A DNA stretch of 64,000 nucleotides from Madurella fahalii (Eukaryota; Ascomycota; Sordariomycetes; Sordariales), in assembly GCA_029876055.1 (NCBI GenBank), contig CM056874.1:2604001-2668000 (forward strand), in the 5' to 3' direction. The first letter of the stretch is position 1; every line of letters begins with the position of its first letter. Below, piece by piece: positions 30,565 through 42,200 of this stretch. Under the pieces are notes generated by a model. That model was not told where the DNA came from and did not search any database. It was given only the letters and a program-made list of their open reading frames with translations. Made by a program: the position numbers and the translations under genes.

Positions 30565-33500
30565 TTGACCAACCCGCAATTGGTGCCACGCTTCAGCGCC
30601 GGTGAAGGGGTGTCTGACGGCATAGCCTCACCGAGCGGGTTCAGAAACGACGGAATAAGGGTAAAATATAGCGACCCTCAGAAGATCTGCTGTCCGCGAC
30701 ATGCTGGCCACAGGCTCAGTCAGAGTTCGCAAGAGTCCCTGCAATTTGACGCTGAGCTCGACCATCACACCGAGCGGTCTCCGATGGAAGATTCGCGTGA
30801 TTCACAGAATCCGATGGCGGATGAACGGCGTGGAGCGCTTCTCTGGGGAGCCTTCGAAAATTTTCGCAATTCGCTCAACGGGAGCAAGAAGATGGACTTC
30901 ACAAGGGCGACAGCATCAGATGTGCTTGAGTCTCTGAGACTCATGGACGCTGGCCACCGGCGGTCGAGCAAATCCCGAAAAGCGCTAGATGCTTTCTATC
31001 CCTTGATACAGTTTCTGGACCGAAATTTACGGGCTGTCGACTGCCTGACACAAATCCAGCCCTTGCCGTCGGCTCTAGTTTGGGCCGTGTGCAGGATTCT
31101 CATAGAGGTCAGTTCGATTTGAAATAGCACATCTGAAGAAAATTGAAACTTGATACTCAGGGCTCCGTGGCTGTATCTACAGATGGCGGTATCGTTTGCA
31201 GCGTACTTTGAGAAACTCATGTCTATGGCGGAAAGACTGAGTCACTCCCTCGCCTTGTACCAGGAATACGAGCCAATGCTCGGCGATTGCCCTAGATTCG
31301 AAGAGGCTCTGGTAGCAACCTACCATTCCACTCTAGTATTCATACACAAAGCCAGAGCCGTATTTTCCAGAAGCTGTAGGCCAAATCCCACCCACCCTTG
31401 GAATTGGCACTCGTTGCCTCCATTGTCTGATGTTTTTTGTAGGACTGAAGTTATTCATCAAGACGGCATGGCGTACATTCGACTCCCAATTTGGCGATAT
31501 TCTCGAAACTGTCTCTCGACACGCAGCTCTTCTAAGAGATGAAATCACATTGGCCTACCGCCAAAAGCTCCATGCTAGACTCGAAGAAGGGATACGTGGA
31601 ATACGCGGGCTCGAAAATCGAGACCATGAAAACAAGGTGTGTTCTCAGGCCTGTAGAGATGCCCCTTCTGATCTACCTACCGCTGACACCAAAGTACTTG
31701 TTACATTGGGCATTAGCTGAGATGGGGGATAGGATGTCGTGAAACTCAGGCAACAGATCATCGAATGGCTTTCGCCGGTAGACATGGAAAGTCTCCTAAT
31801 TTGAAATCACCAAATCCGCTGTCCAGACTCCGGAGAATGGTTCTTGAAGTTCAGCAATTTTGATACTTGGCTGGCCTCGAGCGGAAGTCGTGGGTTGTGG
31901 GTCACCGGTCCGCCGGGCTACAGCAAAACGATTTTAGCGTCCTGCGCGATTGAAAGAGCAAGGCAGAAGGTAGCGCCGAACATGGACGTTCACGTGGCAT
32001 TCTTTTTTGTTCCAGGACGGGGGGCGCGAGATATGGAGACCCTGGACTCGACCGCCGTCTTCGCCACACTGATATCGCAGGTCGTGGCGGAACAGCGAGA
32101 GCTCCCTTCGGCCCTCGCAAGTGCATTTCACACCGCTCAAAGGTGCGGCAGGTCAAGGATATCCCTTGCCGATCGGCCCGTTTCGCTCTTCGGGGACATC
32201 ATTCGCTCGACGGCTTGCCGGTCCATCCTTCTCGTTGATGGACTCGACGACTTCCCGCAACCAGGCGCACTGGCCAGTTCTCTGACGTGGCTGCTTGAAG
32301 AGACCAACAACTTCAATCTGCTTGTTTTCAGCCGGTCCGTGCCGATCCTCAGCAGCTCCCTGTCGCGGCTTCCTTGTCTTCGCTTGACGCCAGACCTAAT
32401 ACGACGAGATATCAAGTCGTTCGTGAACCGCGAGTTGTGCAATGCGGAATTCGGAGACGACGAGATCCGGCGCATTGTTCTGGAGAGGGTTTATTGCAAA
32501 TCCAGGGGGCTGTTCCTCTGGGCCAAGCTCATGGTGCAAGCATTAAGGACGGCCGCTTCGCCGCAAGACATGATGGAAATGCTCCACCAGTTCCCAGCGG
32601 GGCTGGGAGCGCTCTATGGGTCATTGCTCGACGGAATGGCTAGACAGCCCGACCACCGCCGCCGCTTAGCGAGGGATACTATGCTGTGCATGTCCTACGC
32701 CGCACGCCCTCTCGCTTGGCCAGAGCTTCAGTGGGTTCTGGCGTTCGGGTCACGCGGACTTTTTCAAGGCTTCTGCAAACCTTTCAGGACAGCCGTCCTG
32801 GAATCGTGCAGTCCGCTCATAGAGTATTATCCAGCCAACGACTCGTTCCAGCCCGTCCACGCGTCTGTCGTTGAATACATCACAAGCAGTGCAGAACAAG
32901 TGGCCGACATGGTTCCGAGCGCTCTGTGGATGAGGGAGTTTCGTCCCAACGCCAAGACGGTTCATTTGCAGATGGCACGCATGTGTCTGCAATGCGCTCC
33001 TGCGGGTCTCAGCTCTGCGAAGCTGGGTGACGGTGAGCTCCAACCCTTTGCGGAATATGCGACACGATTCTGGTGTTGGCATCTCGGGAGAGTGACATAT
33101 TGTCCGGCCCTCGAACAACAAGCTCGGAAACTCCTGAAGAATCCGACCAACAGGCGGGCTTGGATTACCGGCTTCTTATTTTCTGAGTCGCCCAGGTTCC
33201 CGTTGCAGTACGGTATTCAGCAAGCTAAAGTTCTGGCTGGTTGGCTACGGCAGGGTGACGCGGAGAGCGCCGGCAACCTAGTCGTCAGCTGGATTCAAGA
33301 TGTCCTGGAAATATTCCTTTCGGGCGAAACCGGCCACAGTACCACCAGCATGCCCGGCCGTGTCTGTAGGGAGGCCGTCACCGAGACCACCTACTTCGAG
33401 AAACTGATGGTCATCCGCGATCTATCCCGAGAATTAACAATGGCCGGATGCCTGGCGGAAGGCAAAGCACGTTTTGAAGCGGCACTCAAGGCTCAGCAGA

Positions 33501-34210
33501 AGCGGCTAGGGGAGCGGCATATCTCATGCGCGATTCTGCTAAACAGCCTCGCGATCATACACGACCAACACGGGCGATCCCAGCTCGCGGTGGACGTTCA
33601 AGAGCAAGCACTTCGTATCCAAGAGTCATCCCTAGGCCCGCGGCACCTAGAAACGATATGGACCGTCAACGAACTGGGCCGCTTGTACCGACATCTCGGG
33701 TGGCTAGACCAAGCCGAAGCCATGCATTGCCGAGCCTTTGATGCGCTTCTCGAGATTCTGCCTCGCAACGACCTCCAGATCGCCTGGACTCTCAACACGC
33801 TCGGCAGAACCTACCGGAAACAGAGACGCTTTGCCGAAGCCGCAGCCATGCACGAAGAGGCTCTTGAAATCCAGAAGTCAGCGCTCCAGGAAAAACATCC
33901 GCATCGTCTCTGGGCTATGATGGACCTAGCAGCCTGTCTCAAGGGCCAGGGCCGTATCAGAGAATCTGCGGCACTGTACGCCGAGGCACTTGAAGGCCAC
34001 AGAGAGGTCCTTGGCAACCGTCATCCAGATACTCTGTGGGCAATGAATAGCCTCGGTCTAGTACTAGAGAATCTAGGGGACCTCGCCCGCGCCATAGCGA
34101 TGCATGAGGAAGCGTTAGTTGGCCAAGAGGCCTTACTTGGACCAAGTCACAAGCATACATGCTGGACACGGGATGTCATTAAACGTCTCGAAGAACTGCT
34201 CAAGGGATAA
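30565..34210 (+). pseudogene. NACHT-TPR NLR-like gene with an in-frame TGA
   Basis: The N-terminal exon starts at 30565 or at the Met at 30784 and gives MDFTRATASDVLESLRLMD and AVDCLTQIQPLPSALVWAV, the helical N-terminal domain of many fungal NACHT proteins (DUF7708-like, from memory). It continues AVSFAAYFEKLMSMAERLS and, after an intron at about 31376-31440, KLFIKTAWRTFDSQFGDI. After a third intron (about 31637-31749) comes QQIIEWLSPVDMESLLI, then TGA at 31802, then CPDSGEWFLKF and the NACHT core: Walker A GPPGYSKT at about 31910, Walker B ILLVDGLDDF, and SLLDGMARQ. From about 33430 to the end there are five to six tetratricopeptide repeats of the kinesin-light-chain kind (LGNRHPDTLWAMNSLGLVL). 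STAND proteins of this type oligomerise on ligand binding and trigger the effector domain; repeats sense the ligand. A CGA-to-TGA change explains the stop. The downstream 2.4-kb frame is otherwise intact. Confidence 0.8.
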
Positions 34211-35400
34211 GAGTAGCTTGTTTCCTCGCCGGCTAGGTGCTAATAAAATAAGACTGCACGGAGTGAGCTGAAAGCTCGCCACATTGGTGCTGTATCCCCA
34301 ACGCTGTCCAGTGTTTCCTATCCTGCACATCGCAAATTGCTGTCGAGTGGGACCTAGACGCGTTTGTGGGTGATTGTGCGGAGGCTTGTGCTATATACAT
34401 TGTGACATTTACGTGAATAAGTTTGCGTCGTGCAACGATGGGTCGAGGTATCTAGGGGGCTATGAGCATTTGCGAGGGTTAAGGGTGTGATGCGACGCCC
34501 GCGGCGGTGGATGAGTTTTCGGGCTATCAAAGTTGGGTGCGTTATGTGTCTGTAGGCTTGCGGTTGTGGGGGGTTTGCAAAAGGGATAATTTTGTTGTGT
34601 TGACTTGGGGGAGCAGGTTTCTTTTTCTTTGCGGACTATATGCTTTATGAGCGGGGTGCTGAGTAGGTTCTTCCTGGGGCCAAGGTATGTCGTCTACGGA
34701 TGAGCTGGGTAGATCAGCTGATGTTTACAATGGAGTGGAGTCGAGCTGCGCAAACCATGGCTAGGAGCTTTCCCCAGGCTTTGTCCCATTCCATGGAAGG
34801 GAGCCTCAATGGCACTATAGTTACCGCGTAGTGTTGTTTATGTTATGCTGGTGGGCGTTGTCAGATGTATCAAAGGCGAGTCGAAATTGTAATCTAATTA
34901 TTCCGGACCGAAGATACTTCATTCGAAACGGACTGCATCTCCGAACCAATAACTTCAGATTCACGAATAAGTTCCAGGTTCGGATGGTTTACAGTTGCCT
35001 ACCTCTCCACCACCTCGTCCTGCTTATGTACCACTTCTACGGCCCTCGAGACCCCTGTGGGCGATACACCTTGTCTTGGCCAGCGTTTGAGTTTCCGTTG
35101 CTGGAGTTTCATACAAGAAGCGATCCGAAGTCATCTATAGCGACATGAACCCGTAATGCGCAGGTCGACAAGTTGGCGAATTGCTCTTTCGCGATGGCCC
35201 AAAACGCTGGTGTCGAGCTGGAGCAACGGCGTTGGCAAACGCGGGATGCGTGACGCAGGCCCGTCGACCTTGACCAGGAGCGTCAGGGTCTGCGCCGGGA
35301 TGCCTCGCAAGTCCTGTGCCAGCCTAACCGCGCTGATGATAGATCGTGCCGGCCTAGAGATACAACACGTCAACTCAAGCTCCCTGTACATAGTAACTGT
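34211..35400. other. Intergenic stretch
   Basis: No gene supported. Frames at 34831..35148 and 35156..35413 are open but show no motif. Confidence 0.3.
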
Positions 35401-35423
35401 CTTGCTAGATTAGCAGTCTGGCC

Positions 35424-35485
35424 TGACAAAAAGAGGGGGGGGGGAGACGGGGGAGAGGGGGAGAGGGGGAGAGGGGGGAGGGGCC
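35424..35485 (+). repeat. Purine G-tract with G-quadruplex potential
   Basis: Runs of four to eleven G are separated by one to three bases (gagac, aga), at least six runs in about 55 bases. This satisfies the usual rule for G-quadruplex formation on the plus strand. Confidence 0.7.
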
Positions 35486-36257
35486 AAAAGGTGGGGCTGT
35501 CTTGGTGCTTGCAAGGCACAGCGCGCAATAGCGAGATCGTGGCAGCGTGGACCCATTAACCTGGTGTACACGCACCTTGATCGGGCGCAAATCGGGTCGG
35601 GTCGGCCAGCAGCGCCGCCAACTTGCTGCCGTTCGTTCAATAGCGCGACCCAGCCTCTACAGCTGTTCCACGATGCGAATTAGTCAGCAGAGGTGTCAGT
35701 CGGTAGCCCGGAAAATCACTGATCCGTCCAAGTGTCATCACCTCGGGTGAATGATCAGGGGTCTGTGGCCTGGTTTTCCCTGTATTCGGCTTCTGACTGC
35801 ACATTTGTTCTGTACAGAGTCGAGAATGTATTATTTTCGGCATTGCGCGAACCGAAGAATTTTTAACGTCGTGAACAACCATGGACATGCAGACTCGACA
35901 TCTGCAGATGCAGTTGGAGAGCTCCCCGGATGGGAAGGCTCGGTCGCACTGTTCACAGTGCTCCATCCCGGGGGTGCACTCCTGCAACACAAGCCTTGTG
36001 AGGATCAGAGCATTCGGTCAATTCTCGGCAACTTGTGTCAGACGATCACCTAACATCTGGTCACAAGCCTCTTCTCTAATTAGCGCTTAGGTTTTGGCCG
36101 CACGCACACCCGCCATCTAGCTCTCGCTCTCCTCGTCAAAAGATCAATATTTTTATGTGTCAGATGACTGACCTTGGCGTCCGTCACAACTGGAAACGAG
36201 AATTCGGGTGAAAACCAGAACTTGATCAGCCCCTCCATTGACCAAAACTCCCACCCC
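35486..36257. other. Intergenic stretch
   Basis: Nothing recognised beyond short motif-free frames. Confidence 0.3.
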
Positions 36258-37618
36258 TTAATGTCCCCGCTGCCTCGCCGGCGACGACGAAGCGTCGTCT
36301 TGAGAACGTTGCGAACTAAGCTTAAACCCTGACCCGTAACGATCGTGGAACGTTAAGGCGCCATCCCTGTCCGCTGGGGTGACTATCTCTGGCGTAGGAT
36401 CCGTTGGGGCGATCTTCTCAGCGCGAGAAAAGTCCCGCGAGATTTGTTGGATCGAGGCATCGCTGAGCTGCCCCCCGAACTGCACGCCCCGGGACCCGAG
36501 GGATATGTTCTTGGCATGTACGATCTTTCCGGTTGTAGAAGCGAAGAATTGGAGAACCTCCTTGTCTCCGTTGATGTTCTCGAAGACGTTGATGGTTATT
36601 TTCGTCACGTTTTCGTTCGCTTTGGAACAGATATTCAGGCAGAGCCTTGCCGTCTCCCATTCCTCCTGCAATCTTCCGAGCTCGGCCGCGTCCTGGGGCG
36701 ACGATAGAGCTGTCTTGGACTTCGTCATGAGCCGGTCCATTATGCTCTTCAGGTGCCTCTCTAATCGGTTCGCCGTATTGCTAAGAGTGTCTTGGCATTC
36801 CTCCAGACCTTCCTTAGTGATACGTTCGGCCACTGCGGGAGGCATCGCGCGTGCATCAGAAGAGCGTTGAGCGTGATCGGCCGCTAACAGGGGCTGGATT
36901 CGGGAAATATAAGTAGACAGCTGAGCGCAAATGGCGAGTCCCTGCTGCGTGCTCGACCGCTCCTCCTGCATCTGCCGCATTTGGGTTGCGCTCTCGTCAG
37001 ACTCATCGGCGACTCGTGAGAAAGTGGCTTCCAGTTTTTCATTGATGCTCTTAAGGTGATCTTCAAGGTCGGCCGTAGCGTCCTTGATCATCACCTTGTA
37101 TACTTCGAGGCCTTCGGCGGTGACCGAGGACTGGCGGCTAAGTCGAGGAGTGTAAGTAGATCTCAGCGCTATTGGGGCGAGGAGAGGAATTATATAACTC
37201 ACAGGTTCGCGTCGGCGAGCGCGATGGTTATAGTTGACTTATATCCAGCCAGCATCCTCCGAAACTCGTCGATACCCTCGCCCATGTACTTCAGCTTTGC
37301 CCAGTCCCGAAAGCTCGTTCTAGACCCACCAGAGTGCGACGAGCATTTCGCGATCACCTCGTCGAACTCCTTGCAGGCATTTCCACATCGAAATAATGGT
37401 AGCTTAAGAGCTGTAAAATCTGTGTTATTGTTTTGCTCCACCGTCTCGGATAGCGCCTGCAGGACTCCAGCGAGGGCTTCGAGCTCTTCTTTGAGGTCGC
37501 GCACGTTCTTGGGATGGCTGCGATAGCTCTGGACCGTATCATAGAGCACGGTGCTGGACTTGAGCGCAAATGCTACTAAGGCCACCAGGCCCGAAGACAG
37601 GCTTATTGGGTCTGTCAT
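36258..37618 (-). CDS. HeLo-like domain protein
   Basis: Two exons, 37618-37203 and 37137-36258, join in frame across a 65-bp intron (GTGAGT...TTAG) to about 431 residues. The N-terminus, MTDPISLSSGLVALVAFALK followed by SYRSHPKNVRDLKEELEAL, is the HeLo-like N-terminal domain (Pfam Helo_like_N type) of fungal NLR and prion-like proteins; its first hydrophobic helix could insert in membranes. A repeated helical region follows, with two similar blocks, each opening with a GLE(V/E)(Y/C)(K/Q) start and an LE(D/R)HLKSI core (residues about 150-180 and 245-275), hinting at internal duplication. The C-terminus has a beta-rich stretch (FENINGDKEVLQFF, TTGKIVHAKNISLGSRGVQF) then ALTFHDRYGSGFKL, which I recall as the usual end of this family. 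A role in cell-death or allorecognition signalling is inferred. The gene appears intact. Confidence 0.8.
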
Positions 37619-38551
37619 CGCGTGAACGATGGGAATGGGAAAGAGCTGCAGGAAAATCCAACATTGAGGGGTAGTGCAGTCGAGTTATTTTTCATAGATC
37701 CTGGCTGCGTCGCTCTGGTTGGAACCATACAACCAACCTGCGGGAGATAGGCGGAACGAGCCAACCACAGCACCGGAGACACGAAGCCACTTACCCCCCC
37801 TTCCCCACCACCTTTTCCCCCTGTGCAGCCAGTTCTAGCCACTCAGCCATGCTGTCATGGAATCACGCACGAGACCGTTTGCCTCGGGTCAGGATACTTG
37901 TGCGGGCAATCCATCGTCGGTGCCTTGAACTTGTAGCACTTGTTTTGGCACTTATGTCGTTCACACAGGTACAGCCTGATGCATTTGCACATGGGTAGAG
38001 TTCAACCAGTGAAGGCCACCCAATACTCCGTATTATCGACCAGCTAACGCTCCCCGCAGGCAGCCTACCGCAGCCATCGAGCATAGCAGCCCTACATCCC
38101 TGTTGCCTAACAGCTACCGAAAGGGATTCGGCAAGCCTCCCCAGCGCTCCACCGCTGAATAGATGGAAGCTGATTGGAGATTGGCTCAGCAAAACCGTAC
38201 ACGAGCAAAAGCGCATGCTCTGAAGCATCCTTGCGTTCGCAAAATGAGTGTGAACATCGCGTGAAGCAGATGAGTTTGCTCTATTCGCTAGCAAATTAAC
38301 GTATGGGTTAATGAAGTACTCACACCTCAATTCAGCCCCGAAAATTCGCATTGTATGGGTCATGGACAATTCCGTCTTTTAGTAGAACTGCTCTAGCACC
38401 TCAGGAAATTTCTCAAAATACACAATAGGTTCCCAACTGCTATACTCGTACCTATATCCTTCCTACTTAGCCAGGTACTCCATGTATCTTCCTCGTCGTT
38501 GTGAGTCAAGGCTCTCCTCGACTGTAAATACTCAGCTTCTTGAAGAAGAAG
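37619..38551. other. Intergenic stretch
   Basis: No gene supported; a minus frame at 37863..38369 lacks motifs. A C-rich run lies at 37793-37822. Confidence 0.3.
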
Positions 38552-38750
38552 TGTCGCGCTGGAAATCGCACTTGTGAAGCTCGGCTCCTGACCGCCGAGC
38601 TCAGCAGCTCATCACGTGAGCTCGCCTGGGCCATTTTCCTTTGTATTTAAGCCAGTCCTTCAGTCTCCTACTGCAGTAGATAGATCCTCAGAGACTTCAA
38701 CCATTCCACGCACTTCCTACGACCTCTGCTAAGCTCCTGCGCGCGTAACA
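38552..38750 (+). repeat. LTR family D, second copy
   Basis: 199 bp, TGTCGCGCTGG...GCGCGTAACA, closely similar to 15282..15480 and with the same 9-bp hairpin. The flanks (agaag and aagag) are not an exact target duplication. Confidence 0.85.
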
Positions 38751-38949
38751 AAGAGCTCGTACTTTGTTGAGGTAGTTCTCTCTATTAGTAGCTTACCTTA
38801 TAGAGTTTCAGACAAATAGTAGTTATGTCTATAGTTTACAGATTAAGTCGAGAATTCGCTATTCTGGCCGCCGAATTTAGCTGACGCCTGTCGCCATTTC
38901 CGGTGGCCTTGACAGTGCGGGGCGCTAGTCAATCTCGGGTACTCGGTAC

Positions 38950-39223
38950 TGTCAAAAGGGTCAGGAAGCTGGATCCTGGATCTGCAAAACACAAACCCGG
39001 ATCAGTGTGATCCGGATTAGTGTGACTCGGATAAGTGTGATCCGATCTCTCGGAGACCCGTCAACCCGGGTCTCCGTGGTCCAGGAAGTTGGGAATAAGA
39101 AGGAAGTTCACCTCCGTTAGACAAAGAGGAAAACAAGACATCCTAAATTTCCATCCTCAATTTTACATCTGAATTCCATCCCAAATTTAACTCCGAACGT
39201 TCAGAGGTGCTGTGCATCCGACA
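38950..39223 (+). repeat. Copia 5' LTR
   Basis: 274 bp. It contains the gatccg/cggatc-rich block (repeats of gtgtgatccg with inverted forms) found also in the solo copy at 4839..5110. Confidence 0.9.
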
Positions 39224-39239
39224 ATTAAGAGTCTCATTC

Positions 39240-42200
39240 GCTCAACCTCCGATTAAGCCAGCCAATAAAGGAAGCACATTCAAAAGCATCTCTGAACCTG
39301 ATTCAAGATAACTGCTATCAATAACGATAAGACTGTCTACCTGACTAGTTCCGACGACTGGGAATCCTGGAACCTGCAGTTCCAAGCCCAGGCCGTTGCC
39401 GGCAATATGTGGGCCCAGATTCAGGGTCTTACTCCATTCCTCAGCGAACCTACGGCTCCGGACCCAGCACGTCACAAGCACAAAAGCCCTACCCAGTCAA
39501 CTATTACGGCTAGAGGGCGTACTGAATCTGTAGTTGAGGACAACCAGACGGCAACCCCGGTAACGGGTTCAACTACGTCAGCAATTGCAACTACGTTAGT
39601 AATTGGAATCAGCGACCTTACGGCAGACGGTTTTCGTACCTTCCAGCTCGAATGGTCTATTTACCAAGCCGAGCTCAAGAAGTATGAGCAACAAACCGAT
39701 AAGATCGAGCGGCTGAAGCAGTAGATTCTAAAGACAGTCAGTCCATATTACCAGCTTACTTCCTGCGATCCGACCGAGACAATCTCGGAGTGGTATTCGG
39801 CTCTTCAAGCCCAAGCCGGTATCAGTAACAACAAAGCACTTTCAGACGTTCGCGAAGTCTATCGACAAGCCGTCAAACCTCTTATACGAGTCCCCAAGGA
39901 CCTAATTAGGTGATCTGAAAATTGGGAGCAAGCACTTTCTAACGCCTAAAGGAAGAAAGTTCCTGAGGCTCTATCGACAAGTACCTGGTTCCAGGATTTC
40001 ACTGATGCGGTAAAGCCGATTATAAGTCACTGGGTTACGGCCTATAAGCTAGTAAAAGAAGCAAAGGCATCGTAGTTAACCCTGACCTACCGAGAGGTAG
40101 CTAACGACTTTCGGGAGGAGGTAAAGCAGTTAACGAGAGCCTGCAGACCGGGTAGCCACCGGATAGTAAAAGGCGCATTTGGCCCTTCCTTCGCTGCTAC
40201 AAAAGGTGGTAAAGAGGCCTATCAGGAGGACGCTTCTGATAGCGAAGTCGGCCCTAGTAGTGATAGGGGGGAACAAAACAATAGTCAACGAATGCAATAG
40301 GGTGGCTCTAGCGGTAGCAAGCCTAAAAAGCGGAATAAAGCTCCGGGCAAGGCCGAGACCCCAGAGGGCAAAAAACCTAAAATAGGGCTAAGGAAGGCCT
40401 TAGGTATAGCCACAACCATATATCCCTATTGTAGCCAGTTCCACCATTTACAGAGATACTACTATATCTTTCCAGAATTAGTACCTGAAGGTTTTACTGA
40501 AAGAGACCACGTTCGGATCAGGGTCGACGAGGCCTTAAAGGATCCGACATTGCAAAAAGAAGTCGAGAAGCTGAGGCATCAGATGGAGTTACAGAGTTGA
40601 CTAGGCCAGAAAATCGGCTACTGCCCTAGCAGTTTTCTGATTGCAAAGACAGCCCTCTTAACAGCTAAGTATCCTTTAAAGAATTCAGCTATCCTAGATT
40701 TTGGAACTACTATTTATATCGTTAACCGAAGAGACAAGTTTAATAATTTCAAGAAGGTTGAGCCTGGCGATTATGTGTAGGCCGGGGACAGCCCAGTACC
40801 CATCCAAGGGTACGGAGATATGGATATCCAGATTCAGGGACACCAGCCGTCACGACCTCGATAGCAAAAGATAAGGCAGCGCCGACAAACTACCTATGTC
40901 CTACGGCTTCGAGACGTGGCCTACTGCCCTGGGTTTATCTGCAACCTGGTATCTTTATAGCAGCTATGAAAGTAAGGGATCTGGTAGGATATAAGTCCTG
41001 GTAACAACTACTTACAGAGATCCAACGGCTTCATCCTTAGCTACCTAGTAGATCGATACGACCAGTTTATCCTGGAAGACCTACCTCGCTCCTATTCCAA
41101 TGCAGCCTTCGTCGTATGCTGTAACAGGTTCAATACCTACATTCAAAGACGGCCCAGCAAAGCGATTACTGATGTTGCGAAGCAAAAAGACGATGTAAGG
41201 TTCTGGTTTTGCTCGTCCTTCAAAGCAAGTGAGGGCGGAAGAACTACACTATTTATGTGACAAAGTTGACCCCCAACGAGCCAAGATCATATGACAAGGT
41301 GGCCCACAACGGGCCGAGGTTCAAACCTGTCAACTCGTAACAACTGACTTGTAGCATTTACGGCTTGGCTATCCTGGCCCACAGGCGTTAGAACATCTGG
41401 TCCAGTATACCTAAGGCGTACGAATCAAAGGGCCTACCACAGTCGAATATAAGGCATATGGAGTCTCTAAGACTAAGCTTCAAATTCGCCGGCAACCCCG
41501 AGACTACAACGAAGGCCCAGGGATACGATTTGCTATAAACCTCTTTGACTTTAAGGAAGGGTATAATGGCTACCGATATCTATTATTGATAGTCGATAGA
41601 TAGTCTGGGTTAGCCTGGGACTACTACCTTCAAGATAGGGAGGCCGAGTCTATTATTTCAGCACTTGATCATTTCTTTGGTACCCTAGAGCAACAATACC
41701 AACTACAGCCCAAGGTAGTAGAATACGACAATGAATTCCATCAGCCGGTTATCAAGGCTATCTTCACATGACACTTCATCAAGGTCGAGCCTTCGGCACC
41801 TAATACGCCAGCGTAAAATGGGGGCACCGAACGCTCAGGGGATGTGATTACAGAAAAGATCAAGGCAATACGAGCCGGTGCCAAATTTCCTACAATACTT
41901 TGACCAGAGATTACTAGAGCTGCAGTCTACCTATACAATCGGACCCCTAAATACGGCTACAACTGGAAGACCCCGTACGATCGTTTCTATACCTACCTTA
42001 CCCACAGAGACGGTATAGTAGTAGAAGATAGGAAGCCAGACCAGGCCCATCTCCGAGCTTACGGCTACAAAGCCTTTACCTTGACAACAAGCGCTCAAAA
42101 AGGGGTATTCAACAAGCTGAAAAATCTTCGGCAATGGAACTCAAAGCTGGCACCAAGAGCCTGGATCGGTTACCTTATCGGATACAGCTCTTCAAATATC

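Noticed and set aside
31780..31836. A 36-bp intron removing the TGA in the NACHT gene
   Set aside because: The only GT...AG pair has a poor donor (GTCTCC) and the length is below usual fungal introns.
38541..38756. Target duplication for the second LTR D copy
   Set aside because: Flanks agaag and aagag are similar but not identical; likely chance in purine-rich DNA.
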